Below are positions 1-12,961 of a stretch of DNA of 64,000 nt, piece by piece (the stretch's first letter is position 1; each line of letters starts with the position of its first letter). The DNA comes from Anseranas semipalmata. Its lineage: Eukaryota; Chordata; Aves; Anseriformes; Anseranatidae. A model generated the notes under the pieces. The model was not told the origin of the DNA. It searched no databases and saw nothing but the letters and a program-made list of their open reading frames with translations. The DNA lies in assembly GCA_013399115.1 (NCBI GenBank), contig VXAA01004237.1:65088-129087 (forward strand), written 5' to 3'. Made by a program: the position numbers and the translations under genes.

Positions 1-1284
1 TTTTGTGACTAGAGCATTCCTCTCCCTTACGTATCTCTCTCCCTTCAGGAGCTTCTCTTCAAACGAAACACAAGCTTTTCCTCCTTTTATCTCTAAAAGC
101 GATACATAATCAAGCCACAACTCACCTACCTGATTTAAATCCCCAAACTTTGTTCTGTTAGCCGGTCCAGTGTTTCTCTTCTCAGTCCTCCGAATACAGA
201 ATCTGTCTACAATTTCTCAACTGTTTCGGCTTGTTCCTTACAACATGTGAGCAGCTGCAATCGTTTCTTTCCCGAGGTCTCTTAACGTGAGCTTCCTGCC
301 TCCTTACAGTTACCCGGGCAAACTCTAATTACTTTTGCCCTCTTTTTTCCTTTTTTTTCCTCTGCCCATCAATTTTAGATCCCTGATGAAAGGGGGGAAA
401 TATGATGAAGCTGTGCCAGTTCCTCACATGAATGAGGAACATTTGTACAATAGTTCATGCAGTTAGGGCCTTACAATACTATGCAAATAGGACTGATTAA
501 CCCATGCTGTATTTTTACCCCGTAACAGCAAACACGTGTGACTAGCGCTACTTTAAAAGCCTATTTAGGGTTACAGACACTTTTGAAGTAAGTGAACTTT
601 TGAAGAGTATCTGAAATAAAAAACTGCTAGCTTAAATTAAGATATTACACATTGAGTGACTTTTTTTACGCTTCTCAAAACAGTATTTACTTTATAAGAG
701 GCTGAAATTGGAATGTTAGTCTTTAGAACCATATCAAAAAAAGGAGTGTAAAGATCAAATGATTTTTTTAAGACAGTTTTATTTCAGTGCTTCATCATTT
801 GTAACCTTAAATCTTTATTCAGAACTTATTCATGAAAGTGTGAATCTGTTTATAATAAATTACATTATGCTCTTCATTAAAGTAATCCTCAAAACAAATA
901 TTAGATTAGCTGTCCAAAATGTTTTTACATATATTGAAACAAAATATTCTTTTTAAAATCAATCATGACTGACTGACCTTTATTCATATTGAGTAATGAT
1001 CTAGTCTAATCCTTGACATTAGACAGAAATGGGATGATGTTGTATACAGAAAGGTATCAGAAATTAAAAGCTGGTTCAAGGCAGGGCAAAGATCTTCACC
1101 CATCAATGAAATTTGAGTTAAAAGCTCAAATCTGCTGAAACAATTAAATAAAAGAAATGTATAAATATTCCTTGATGGGAATACATAGCATGGAACATTA
1201 TGTGGCATTTTTTTAATGCTATTTACTGTATGGTACTTACTACTAAATTGTAAGGAAAACGTTACAATTCAAATGAGAGCATCA

Positions 1285-1600
1285 AAATAGCCAAACAGGT
1301 CAGATAATAGGTCCATCTAGCCCAATATTCAGTTTCTGATAGTGCTTGGCAGTAGATTTGAAAGGAGTTGAAGAATAGACTGTACATAAGAGAGCCTTCC
1401 TTTAGCAGAACTCTTGGTGTTCAGACTACTGCTAGAGACTGCCATAGCCACGTTTACATCTGACTGTCTGTTTTCAAATAAGACCTCTGTAATGTCCTTT
1501 TGAATCCTTTTTATGCTTTCAGCTTACATGCTATCTTGTAGCTATGAGTTACCACACCTTCCTCATTTAAAAATAATGAAGAAAAAAAATCCACCTAGTA
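1285..1600 (-). repeat. Degraded ancient CR1-like LINE remnant
   Basis: The piece around 1310-1344 (core GGTCCATCTAGCCCA, then a run reading like TTCTGATAGTG) matches from memory the CR1-type repeats common in turtles, crocodiles and birds. The following text (CTTTTTGAATCC-like at about 1498, then a pyrimidine-poor stretch ending in GAAGAAAAAAAA near 1580) follows the same order as the 3' part of such elements read in reverse. The copy is heavily diverged with no coding capacity, so it is probably an old insertion. The limits are approximate. Confidence 0.5.
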
Positions 1601-4600
1601 AGAACTAGGGGAACTGCTATGAGATGTAAGAAATCTTTCTCCCTGCTGTTTAAAATTTATTAAGTCTCTCAGTATGCTCCTTTCCCTCTTCCCTTTTCAA
1701 CCTGTTTGTGCATACACAAAATCTTCCTGATTGTTTGTTATTTATTGCTTCTCATTTTAGTTGAGCTCTAGTCCCTTACATCTCTCCTTGTGTGAAAACC
1801 ATTGTGTACTTGTGTTTATACTGGATCGCTTTCTGTATAGATTTACAAGCTTCACTGTACACTTTTTCTGAATACCTTGGCCAGAATTTATTATATAGAG
1901 TTCGTATGATGCAGACAAAATAGGGGTTTATAGTGACATAATACTTCTTATTTGCTGATAATTTTCAGCATTCTGGTTGTGTTTTCTACTAGATGACCAA
2001 AGAACAATCACTTACATGCATCTTTTTTATGAGCCATTCCTAATACAAATCCCACTTTTGGGTTTGTGTAGCTAAGGTCATTCTTATGCATTCGTTTGCT
2101 CTTACTAAATGGCTAATAAAATGGTGAAACAAATATGACACTTAATGAGCTTTTTCCATATCTCATTTTGTTCAAGCTTAAATTCAACTAACTTAGGCAT
2201 CTTGCTTCAGTAGTCAACTCTGTTCCTCATTATCCTTTCACTTTTTTGAATTTATATCTGTGAATTTATTTTTCTGAATATGTTGCATACCTTCCATCTC
2301 AGCCCACATTTTTGTGGAAATCTTTTGATAACTTTTCACCGTTTTTATTTTTATTTTTTAATTTGCTGTTGATCATTGAGAGGCTTTTCTCTCTTATCAG
2401 AGCTTAATTTATTTAGTAGTTCTGGTAGGTGACTTTGAAAGGTTTTCTAATACATAATAGTAATTAACTCACTTTTTTTCCACGTGCTAGTTGATTCCTT
2501 CAGAAAAGTCTTAAAAGATGTGGGGCATGATTTTCCTCCTTTCAGCATGTGTTGGCAATCCCCAATATATCATAATTCTTTATTATATTCTTCATCAGTT
2601 GTTCGGTACAGGAGTTGTATCTGCCATCTATAGTTTGATCAACAATCGAGCCCTTATTAAAGGTTTACATTAAGCTGCCTTTTATTTTTGTCACTAGCTT
2701 TTGTGAAAAGTTGCAAACAACAATTAGTAGTTCATCAATTTCACACTTGATCTTTTTCAACAACTCATTATCTGCAATGTTCTTATTTGTTGTGTTCCTT
2801 TTACATTTTATTTGTTGGCCATTCTAGTGCGTAGTTCTAATCAATAGCTTCTCTGTGTTTTTTTTTCTTTTTTTTTAAACAAACCTTTTAACACATATTT
2901 ACCTCCTTTTTGTGTAAGGGAAAGTGATCATTTTTCCCCATGTGTCAGGGTTTGATTTAATAACTCTTGCCTTCAATCTGAACACTTGAAAAGTGGTGTA
3001 TATGCCTTCTAAAGGCAGGAGGTTTCTTTTTTTTTTTTTTTTTGTCCTCTCTCACATTCTTGTGGTGTATTCTTAACAAGTTAAAGCTTACAAATTCCTT
3101 TTTTTTTTTTTTTCCTTTTTTACTAAAAAGGACATATATACACTTAATTTCTATGTGTTTATATACATTCTGAGTATGAATGTTCCAGAGGCAGGAAAAA
3201 TCATACCAGACAGATGGCAAGTTGTGAGGGTGGGATAAGTGTTTATTTTTCTGGCTGGAGTATCACAGTGTGAGGTTATATAAACTGATGATCAAGAACA
3301 TGTTTTGGCCCATAGGCCTAATTCCTGTTTTAGAACTTCTACTAAAAACAATTTATTGTTGCATTAAACTCTATTCTAAGAGAGGCTTGTCTGAAACATT
3401 CTTGGGCAAAATGAAAGAAGGAGAGCCAGAACGGGGTGGGAGAGATACAGGCAGAATGATAGTTCAGAATTTAAAAAGACTTCAGATCTGTTACCTTGGT
3501 AGCTTAATCTTGAAAATGCAGTAACTACATTTCAACCTTTTCTGATTGCTTTTGAGCACAATATCAAGGTGAAATATTGACAGAATCGTATAAAATCGGC
3601 AAATTTAGTTCTCTGCACTATAGCTCCTTTATTAATTCAATAGTTCAACTGGCACTAAAATAAATCTGCTTTTGTCTGCTATTTATTTGCAAGGGGTTAG
3701 AATGAAAACATTCTGTGCACACACATGAAAAAGCTATCTATTTTTCTTAAGTGATATGCCTACTATGTTTAAATCTTGATGCCATTTAAGTCAGAGGCCC
3801 TGATCCATCAGCCTGGCATAAATGGTTGTAGTGACATAGGAGTCTTCAAGAATTGCTGTTTACTGGGTTTGTTATTCAGCGCTTTCCATACACCATCGCT
3901 ACAGCTATTTACTGTTCATATAGTTTGGCTTCATGTAGACTTTATTTAATTGTTTACTCTGTAGTAAGGCATAAATAGCTTGTGTAAGCATTTCATTTCC
4001 TAAAGGCCTTTTTTTTTATCTTTCCATTTTCTTAAACTTTTGTCTCAGCTTTCTAACTTTTCAAATTTGAACCTATATGTGGGATTAAATCTAGTTTTCT
4101 GGAAAGTTATAGCAAAGGGTGCTGTGAACAATAACAGAGGGAGTAAAATTTGTTGTTTATGTATCAGTTTTCTCTCATGCATATATTTATGCACTCAGTT
4201 ACAAAAACTTATAAAAAAAATAACTGTGGTTTTGAGATTGAGCCATCAAAAAGGAAATAAAACAATTTAAATTTAAAAAAATATATACACAGTACTGTTA
4301 GTGTTCTCATTCTTTGTGGGATATCTGGTCTGTATGCTATGTCCCACCTGATCTAATAATCCTGTTTGTAGCAGAGTGCTGTGGAGTATCTGGTTCAAGA
4401 GCACATGCCGATCACACGAGGCTTTATTCTCTCTACTGCTATTTAAAGCTGCCCTTGCTCTACATGTAGAAATGCCTGCAAAAATTTAAAGGCAAACATT
4501 TAAATATTTCCAGGTAGCCTAAATTACATACATTCTTCCTTTTATCTTACTTTAATTAACCATGGTTAACTAATATCTTGACTAGGTAGCAGTTTTAACT

Positions 4601-7141
4601 ACATTTGCTGGAGTAGCTGCTAAGCAGTGTCAAACTAAATTCCAAGGTCTGGTGGCACTGATCATTAATTATAATTCAGGTATTAATGTGTTGTTACTAA
4701 TGGCTTTAGCAATCTCCATGTTATTGAGTTGTTTTTCAAGTGACATTTGGTAAATGGTGTTGTTTAGTAAACCAAAGGTTCAGAGGAAGAATTCCATTCA
4801 GTACTAACTTTTAAGGATTCTTGTCTCATTCTTTCCTACTGTCAAGGGCAAGTGGAATGCAAGCAGGCTCCAATCAGTAGGGCACTTAAGATATTCTTTA
4901 AGTCTTATTGTTTAAAGTTACACATGTGTCTTGCTAATTTAGATTCCTAAAGTGTATGCTATGTGCAGCTGGGTTTGCAGAAGCCGGTCACATTCCAGAG
5001 TGGCTTCACTGGAGTCTGCAGAATACTAAGACTGTTGTGCCCTGAAATTCAAGTGACAACTACGATTACTCTGCTGTCCCTGAAGAGTTTGCCTGGGTCA
5101 AATCTATTAGAGTCTCCAGATTCTGTATTCAGAATGAGTATTAGTCCAAATGAAAATACATACATATTTACATCTTTTGATTAACACTTAGTTCACCGAG
5201 TGTCAACAGTTGAATAGTTGGTTCTGTCTTTCTACGTTCCTATTAATTCCTGGGATAAAAAGGTACCTATCTATCTTTCTTATCACTGTCATCATACCTG
5301 CAGGCTGAATCAAGTGCATGTAAACATAGTTGTTTTTCAGGGGTAGAGTGTTCCGTACTTTTTAAATAGATTTTTATTACCAACTGTTAGACACTAAATC
5401 TTTCTTTTAATGGAAGAACAAATGAATATGTAGGTTCCTTTTGTCAGTCTGGCTATCTCACGTTGAAATGTGAACATCCCTGAAGCATAAAACACTGGAT
5501 AAAGGAAAACCTTTCCAACAATCTTGTGTTTAAAATGTCACTTCAAAGAGAACATGCTTGATGATCCCATACTCTTGTACTGTGTCCAGCAAAATAGTTC
5601 ATATGCTAGCATACTAAAATGTTTACTCTTTCCTTTTTTTGTATGACTACTTAAGGAACTTCATAAAGCAAAAAAGTTTCAGATGCTGAGCAACAGTTGC
5701 TGGCTATTCTTGTCCTTTTTCACTGTCTGTTCCTATTGTCTACTCTTCTATCAAGAGCAGCATGGTGGGGAAGCCAAGATGGTGTTGAACTACTATGAAA
5801 AGAAGCAAGGGGTACCACTAGTAATGAACTTGTGCAAATGTCTTGCTTTTAGTGCTCACAGATGTTTATTACATTTACACAAGTGTGCTAGAACAGAGGC
5901 CAAAGGAATAAGTTCACTTACCTTCAAGACTCCTCTCTCAAATCTTGTGAGAAGACTTTTCTACTTAACCTGCTTATGGAGGCCTCTGGTGTAGGAAACG
6001 TATTAAAGGAGCTAATTCCTGATGTGTAAGCCTCAAAATTAATCTTGTACTTCCTTCTTCAAGTATGATACTGCATTTTGAATCTGCTCTGCATCACAGT
6101 GAGTTAATGTGCTATCACACTGTATGTGACTGAACAGACCATTCTATTGTCAGTAGAAAGTGCATGTGCAAAAATAGTGGCAGGTTGTGCTTGTTTTTAG
6201 GATGTGAAGAACTAAGAAAAGGCAGTGACGTTCAAATCTGATGACTAAGGCATCTGGCAGTCTTCACAGTGCTGTGCCGTAAATCCCCAGTGGACAGCCT
6301 ATGTTTTAAAATAAGCATCGTGTGAATTCAAACTAGACTTTGCTATGGCCGAAATAGATGTTATGCTTTCTGAACTACAGGAGAATGGGGTACTCCTATG
6401 AAGAGGACGAAGTGGTAACTTTGTGTTGCACATCCATCTAAACAGACTCTGTCCGGACTAGACAGCTGAGCAAACTTGATTACCAGATCTTCTCTTTTAA
6501 ATCAAATATGAGTACAGAAGCTGATTGTTGTCCAAATTATTAGACTTAAAAATTGGAGGGTGGTCAGAAATCAAATAGTTCTGTAGAGGATAAACCAGAT
6601 ACACTGATTTTAGCTTCAGGGTAAAGAAAAGAATTTGCACAAAACTGTAACCCATTGAAAATGTAGAACCTTATAATGTGCAGTTACAAATAATCAAAGT
6701 TTACATTTTCAAAGAAATAAAAACCTGTTTGATGGGGAGAAACCTAACAGCGACTTATATTTTATACACAATATACGTCTCAAATCTGTTTCAGGTTCAT
6801 ATGACTACATCAAGCAGAGAGTGCAGTACACCAAGAAAGTGAACATATGCATTCATCTATTTTGTATTTACTAAGCTGATTTCTCAGCTGTCAGCACATA
6901 TGATGTCTTAGTTCAGGTTATCAAATACACATTAGATGCTGCTATATTTTGTTAAAATTCAGATTTCAGCAATCTAGCACCAAGTGTGTTTATCTTGCCT
7001 CTTCTTTGAGATTTGAATCGGAGAGTTCCTAATGTTGAGGCCTTTCTGTTTTGAGATTTTGGTTTTAAAATAAAGTATGCCATAATGATTCAGGAACAGT
7101 TTTCACAGGTTACATTCTTTGCAACATAATCATATTTCTGG

Positions 7142-7174
<33 letters not shown>

Positions 7175-9595
7175 AAACCATCAAAAAAATTCACAATTNA
7201 AAATATTCCAATTCAGTTAACAAATTTGTAGAAGACTTGTTTAGTGGATTTAAATCTTGAAAGAATCATTTCATTTATCAGCATTCCAGAATATCGGAAT
7301 TACATAATATTTTGTAATACTTGTGAGCTTTTTAATGTAGCTGTGTCTGATGGACTACGGGAAATAAATTGTACTAACAGTCTTTTCTAAGGTACGCTTG
7401 GTATTTACTTAGACTAAAATTGATTACTAACGCACAAGCTATTTGTGCTGTGTTTCCCTTTGCTAGATGAGAGCATTCAAGGTGCTTGATTTTACAGTTT
7501 TAGAATATAAGAGCAGCAGCCATGTTGTTCTGTTTCATACATTGTTAAGCTTGCAGTGTTCAGCAGATAATAGAATTTTATGGACAAAGTCAGTATCATG
7601 AAGGTCTGAAAATAACCAAATTATTTCAAACATCCCTGAAATTGCTCTTATTTCTTTCCAAAGTATGTGGAAAATCTCTTAAAGATTATAAGGTTATTTT
7701 AGGCAAGTTGCATCTTTTTCCAGACAGTTGTTCTCTGCATGAAAACCACTGAGGCATTTAAGAAGGACATAATTTGGAGGCTCAGCCAAAGCTTACCTTA
7801 ACAAGTCTGTGAAGATCTATGAGTACTAAGAGGAAGGTGAAACTGTGAATACTCCATGCTGTCCCATGTTCCGTTTTCCCCAGTTGTTCCTTTCCATTAA
7901 ACCACTGCTTTGGTAGCTGAGCTCCTAGCCAAATACTGGTGTTTGTTCACAAGCTGTCTGTTCACAACAGGGGCCTACGGGAAGTGGGAGCATGTACTGG
8001 CAGTCAGGCTGGACAATCATAAAGCACTGGAGGGTGATTTTTTTTTTTTTTCTTTTAAACAAATGTCTGAGTATCTCTTAGTGCATTTTGATTCGCATCA
8101 GGGCGGTCCTGACAAAGAATGATGAGATGTCTTACTGGTGATGCATGCTGGTTACTGGTAGACTACAAGATTTGGTTAGATATTTTTAGAAAACCCTGAG
8201 CTAAAATGTTTTTGTGCTTAGGCAATAACCTCTTTGTTTATATACAGTAAAGTGAGATGCCCCCAGCTATAAGCACTTTCTTGAACCCAAATATTTGTGT
8301 TGCTGGAGAATGTAAATGATTAACTTAACAATAGGCGTTAAATCAGGAATGGTCTGTGTGGTCACCCTGCTCCAGCCTTGGCGAGCCTTTTTGAACTGCT
8401 TGCTGTATGACCCAGTCGTCAGAAGGTGCCATCTGAAGGTTGAGACTGATTTCCTTTTATAAACATGACTGAAGTAAAATTCAGTGCTTTCCAGGTGCAT
8501 CCTGGAAGACTTCATGCAATACATTAGTAGCTACTTGGTAGGACTGACAACTTTTTAAAGAATATTCAGTTGACACTGTCAGAGTTATGACTATTTATAA
8601 ATGTAAATGAAGCTGCTTTTGGATGCTAAAACAACAGTGCTGACAAAACACTGTGCCGCTTGTGACCTAGCTATAAGACAGTGACACATTCTCTTGTAGT
8701 TGAATGATGTAGTAATTCATGCTTCTGTGCTCTCTGAACTTGATTATTGTAATGCCTTTGTCTAGGCACGAAGCCACGCATCTAAGGGATCCGACTAGCA
8801 CAAAACACAGTCGCTGTCTGCGTGGCAACCTGGCAGAATATGGGGAACGTGTTACTGTTCCACTGAAGTGGATTCCTCTGCAAGGTTAACTCCTCTCCAG
8901 AGTTTATCAAGGGGTTGGCTTACTTGGTAGAAGTGGTTTTCCTTTCCCATCCTGCTTTCTTGCTTGTGATGTGTTTCTGCACTAACGTTCCGCTGAAGTG
9001 GGTGGCTGGGAACAATAGGAAGCCATGGCTTTACTGGTGACATGCAGAACCAGATTCCTTAACTCAGTGAATTCTTTGCCAGGAGATAAGTGCTTTCCTT
9101 TTTTAACTGCTGCACACAAGCGCACAGCTCACTTGCAAACTCATGCCATGTTTTATTTGGGGTCATAGGGAAGATAACATATATATACAATTTTAAAACA
9201 TTATTTATAGGTGAATACTTCCCAAATGAATGCTAAAAAGTTGATTTCTGTGCAATTCCATCTCTAAGATCAAATGCTGCTTTGAGAGTTGAGGAGTTTA
9301 TTTTTTTAGTCTGTCATACCACAGGAACCTACCAGAGAAAAGATAGATAAATATCCTAGATTAGCACTCTGTAATAGATGTGATTTTTTTCATTATTTTT
9401 TTTAGCCTGCTTAGTTTTGAATACGTAGTAGTTTGCATAATCTTATAAAGCTGGAATTAATTTCACAAGCTTTAGCCGTACTCGTATTCTTAGCATTTTT
9501 GAATACCCTTAATCTAACTTTAGAACCAGTTATGCATTTTAAAGCACCACAGCTTAGAGTCTTTATGGCAATTACTGTTGTCAGTATCACATCTG

Positions 9596-9652
9596 AATCA
9601 TAGAATCATAGAATATCCCAAGCTGGAAGGGACCCGTAAGGATCATCGAGTG
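9596..9652 (-). mobile_element. CR1 LINE 3' tail (5'-truncated copy)
   Basis: The sequence begins AATCATAGAATCATAGAAT and continues through CCCAAGCTGGAAGGGACCC to GGATCATCGAG. This is the reverse complement of the characteristic 3' end of chicken repeat 1, including the terminal short tandem repeat ATTCTATG. The element lies on the minus strand. Similarity stops abruptly at about 9652, so the copy is a dead, severely 5'-truncated insertion, which is the usual state of CR1 copies. It is the best single indicator that the DNA is avian. Confidence 0.9.
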
Positions 9653-12600
9653 GAGTGAAACTCCACTTCATCCTCTTTACAAATATAAATGAACTGTAAA
9701 TAACTCCCTGGCTTCTCAAATAAGTAAAGTATATTTGAGGCTCACATACTTGCTAGTATTTCTTTCTTTAAGGTATTAGACTACATAAGAACTTGGGATG
9801 ACTGTATGAGCAGATGCAGCCGCGGGTGGGTGGGTTTCTCTTGCAGCTGTTCATTCCAGGATTCTCATTGTGCTGCTGTCTCTTTTTTCATGTTCTCTTG
9901 TCCAAGAATGTTCTCCTGGTACTTGCATGGTATGTACTCTAGCTGTAACTTAATTTTTACCCTACTGTTTTCATAATAATGTGTTCTCTGCACAGTGTGG
10001 GTATCGATAAGCACCTGCTAGGCTAAGGGTATTTTAGAGTATTAGGGCATTGGTAGCCAGAAAATCAGAAATAGCTGACAAGGCCGTTTTGTTTTCTTTG
10101 GGTACCCTCTCATTTATATGGATATACCACTTGCCAAAGGTATTAGTATTATTTCACTCAACTTTAGCAACCTTTTGTGAATCAATATTTTGTCGTAACA
10201 TGCAAATGTTGTGCCTTTTTGTAATAGTGAGAAATTTTTTGTGTGTGTGAAAACACAAATGGATACTCCATATTCAGCAAAGATTTAAAAACACTTTCTC
10301 TAGGCGAAAGTTTTAGGCCTACAGTAGGAAAATTGGAATTATGACTTTATTCAGCAAATATAAATGATTTATATTCTATATTTATATAGCACTAATGCTA
10401 CCACAGTCAGCTATATAGCCTTAGTTAAAGTAAATTTAAAAATAATTAAAAAAAACAAAAACAAAAACACTTAAATTAAAATTTGAGAGGTTTTTTTTCC
10501 TATCCTGCTGTGGAATAACAAAATAAGTTTGTGGGGTGATTTGTTCTTGTTTTTTGTTTATTTGTTCCCCCTCTCCCCACATAAATCCATCCATATGGCT
10601 AGGTATGTGTAATGAATCATCTTGGAGTAAGCTACATGCTTGGTGATCTTTTTAGAGTGCAAAAATCATATTTTATCAGGAACTTAATGCATCACTGACA
10701 CAGTAATAGACTGTTAGTGAGGTTCCTAATGACTCCTGCAAAGATTACTAGAATAATAAGTTCTTTTATTTTTTTAACACGGAGTGCATGAAATTTCTGG
10801 CCATTGTACAGCGTGAAGTTCCTATGAAACTACTGCCTTAATTGTGGTTGGGAGTTCCCTATGAGGGTGATGGAGACTTTCTGGGATTGTGAATAGGTTG
10901 ATATATGAGACTACTTGACAGCTGCACTTGGTGTACCTCAGAGCAGTGTCCTTATCTTAGTATCTTGAGTAAAGCCATCAGTAAGATCATTAACAGTATG
11001 GCCCACGTATTACTCCCATACGAGTTTGTAATTTATCTTTGGAATTTATGAATGTAGCTGTTTACATCTCATTAAGGAAATGTTGCATCTTGCTTGTAGC
11101 CTGGGAGTATCAGGAAAATTATATTTCTTTGGATTGCACTTGAACCAGGTACTAGAGAGCTTTTCTAACTATGAGATGCAAATACTCTTGTTTTAATTGC
11201 AAATTTATTATGGAAAAGAACTTAGGCAAAATAAGAGGTTCAGTGGAAAAATCCATGACCAGGCCGTACCTCCCTGTGCAGCTCTGTGTTTAACAGAGTT
11301 ATTGCAGTTTCAGCAACTGCTGATGTGAAAAAGTGGTATTAGGAAAGCATTTAATGTAATATTAGAGGGGTATTAATGCAAATTATGAGCTAGAAATAAG
11401 GAGGAAACATCATGTTACCCGTCTGCTCTTACCAGATGTCAAGCAAATGCTTTACAGACCACAGTTTGGTTTTCTGTTCCAGCTCTTCAGATTCCAGTAT
11501 ATGATTGTTTCTCAACCAACTTGGATGTCGCTGTACTTTTCCTCTTGGTTTTAAGAGGTTAGAAGCGAGAATAAACTATTGAGAAGGATATGAAAAATCA
11601 GAGATCTTTCATGTGAATGTTGGTTATGTTGGAAAGTTGTGATTACAAGCTGGAATCTGCCTAACTCAGTTCGGTGTAGCAGCGTCTAGTAAAATCTTTG
11701 TCCAAACTTTTAATAATTTTTTCCCTCAGTGAATAGTCTCAAAGACAGATATTTATTATGTACAATTTTTGAGCTGTCATTCCAAGTCCGTAACAAATAA
11801 AACCATAACAACCACCGAAATAATAGTTAAGATATGTGGATTGTAGCATTTCAATTGATGAGTAAACCATTCCAGTGTATTGGCATGTGGCCACTTGCTA
11901 TGTAATAGTGTTTTTTTATAAAGTATTGCCATAGCAACAGATCTGGATGACATTGGGTAGCTGCTTGCTGCTGACTGTTGGAAATAAAACAGACTTTTAG
12001 CAACACATGTGTAATGTCTGAAGGTAAAGTAACCCAAAATAAATGCCTGTGCTCTACTGAGAATGTAGTATGTGGCACATCAAGCCAAAGTCTGACTTAC
12101 TGACTTATGAATTTAATCCTTCTGTGAAAGTGTTTCTATATAGAAAACAAAACCATGTATGCTAGCAATACGTGCAGCAGTTGAAATCTGAGAATAAAAT
12201 AAAGGAAAACTGAGAGAAACCATATTGCAGATCATTTTAAGCATAAAATATAAGTTATTTTAAAGGCTCTAATAGTTCTAGTGCTATAGGAAGTGCTTCT
12301 GGATGTGTTGTTTCAATGGAAAAGGGGATACAGTGAAGATCAAAAACTTCTCTCGCTCTGACAGAAAACCAGCAAATGAAAAAGGGCATGAGAACTCGAC
12401 AATGAAACAAAATTCAAGTGAAGCTGAAACCTTTTTTTATTTATTTATTTTTATAATAGCTTTTGTTTGAATAGTATTTCCTGGCTCCTAAAACATTGAA
12501 CCTTTGTTATATTATGACACAGCCAAGTTAAAAGCTTAACAAAGGATTTAGATCAAGATAGCAATTTATATTTAGGTAGAGAGATCTTTGTAGGTCTATC

Positions 12601-12860
12601 AAAGAAAAAGGCAAAACCTCTGGGAAATTTTTTTTGTCTGTTCATTGTGGATGATGTTTGTAAGTCCACTTTAAAAACAGAAAAATACACTCACCTTTAT
12701 ATGTGTCAGGAGGTCACAGGAGTATATACTCCCATTATAGTACAATGTAGTGCCTTCCAAAAGAAGTACTACATTAAAGTGTACGTGAAACACACTTTAA
12801 AGGCTTTAAGTTATTAGACTATCAGAAAATTCCATTTATCTTTTTTTATTTATTTTAAAG

Positions 12861-12961
12861 ATAAAAATACAGACATTACTGTAAAGGATAATACGGATGA
12901 TTTTGCACTTCGAGATACATTAAGCATTGCATCAACGGACTCCTTCGTTTCCACAGCTGAG
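12861..12961 (+). CDS. MIGA1: MIGA1 exon with FFAT-like VAP-binding segment
   Basis: The exon follows the acceptor TATTTTAAAG and ends GAG|GTAAGA. It opens with two bases that complete an Asp codon, then encodes 33 residues rich in Asp, Ser and Thr, ending STDSFVSTAE. This Ser/Thr-rich segment aligns with the disordered linker that in mitoguardins carries the FFAT-type motif recognised by VAPA and VAPB. The motif assignment is inferred by position and pattern. Confidence 0.9.

Larger units (their letters stand above)
1..12860. other. MIGA1: MIGA1 intron (no exon found)
   Basis: This AT-rich stretch has only short open frames, none of which resembles a protein I know. I looked for the MIGA1 exons that should precede the one at 12861, which encode the membrane segments and the start of the conserved helical region, and did not find them. 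The simplest reading is that this is one long intron or part of one. It contains two CR1-derived pieces, listed separately, a 25-base A run at 7149-7173, and a single unresolved base at 7199. Very short exons could have escaped notice by eye. Confidence 0.6.

Noticed and set aside
8115..8205. C/D-box snoRNA-like ATGATGA ... CTGA pair
   Set aside because: There is no terminal stem pairing beside the boxes and no recognisable guide element.
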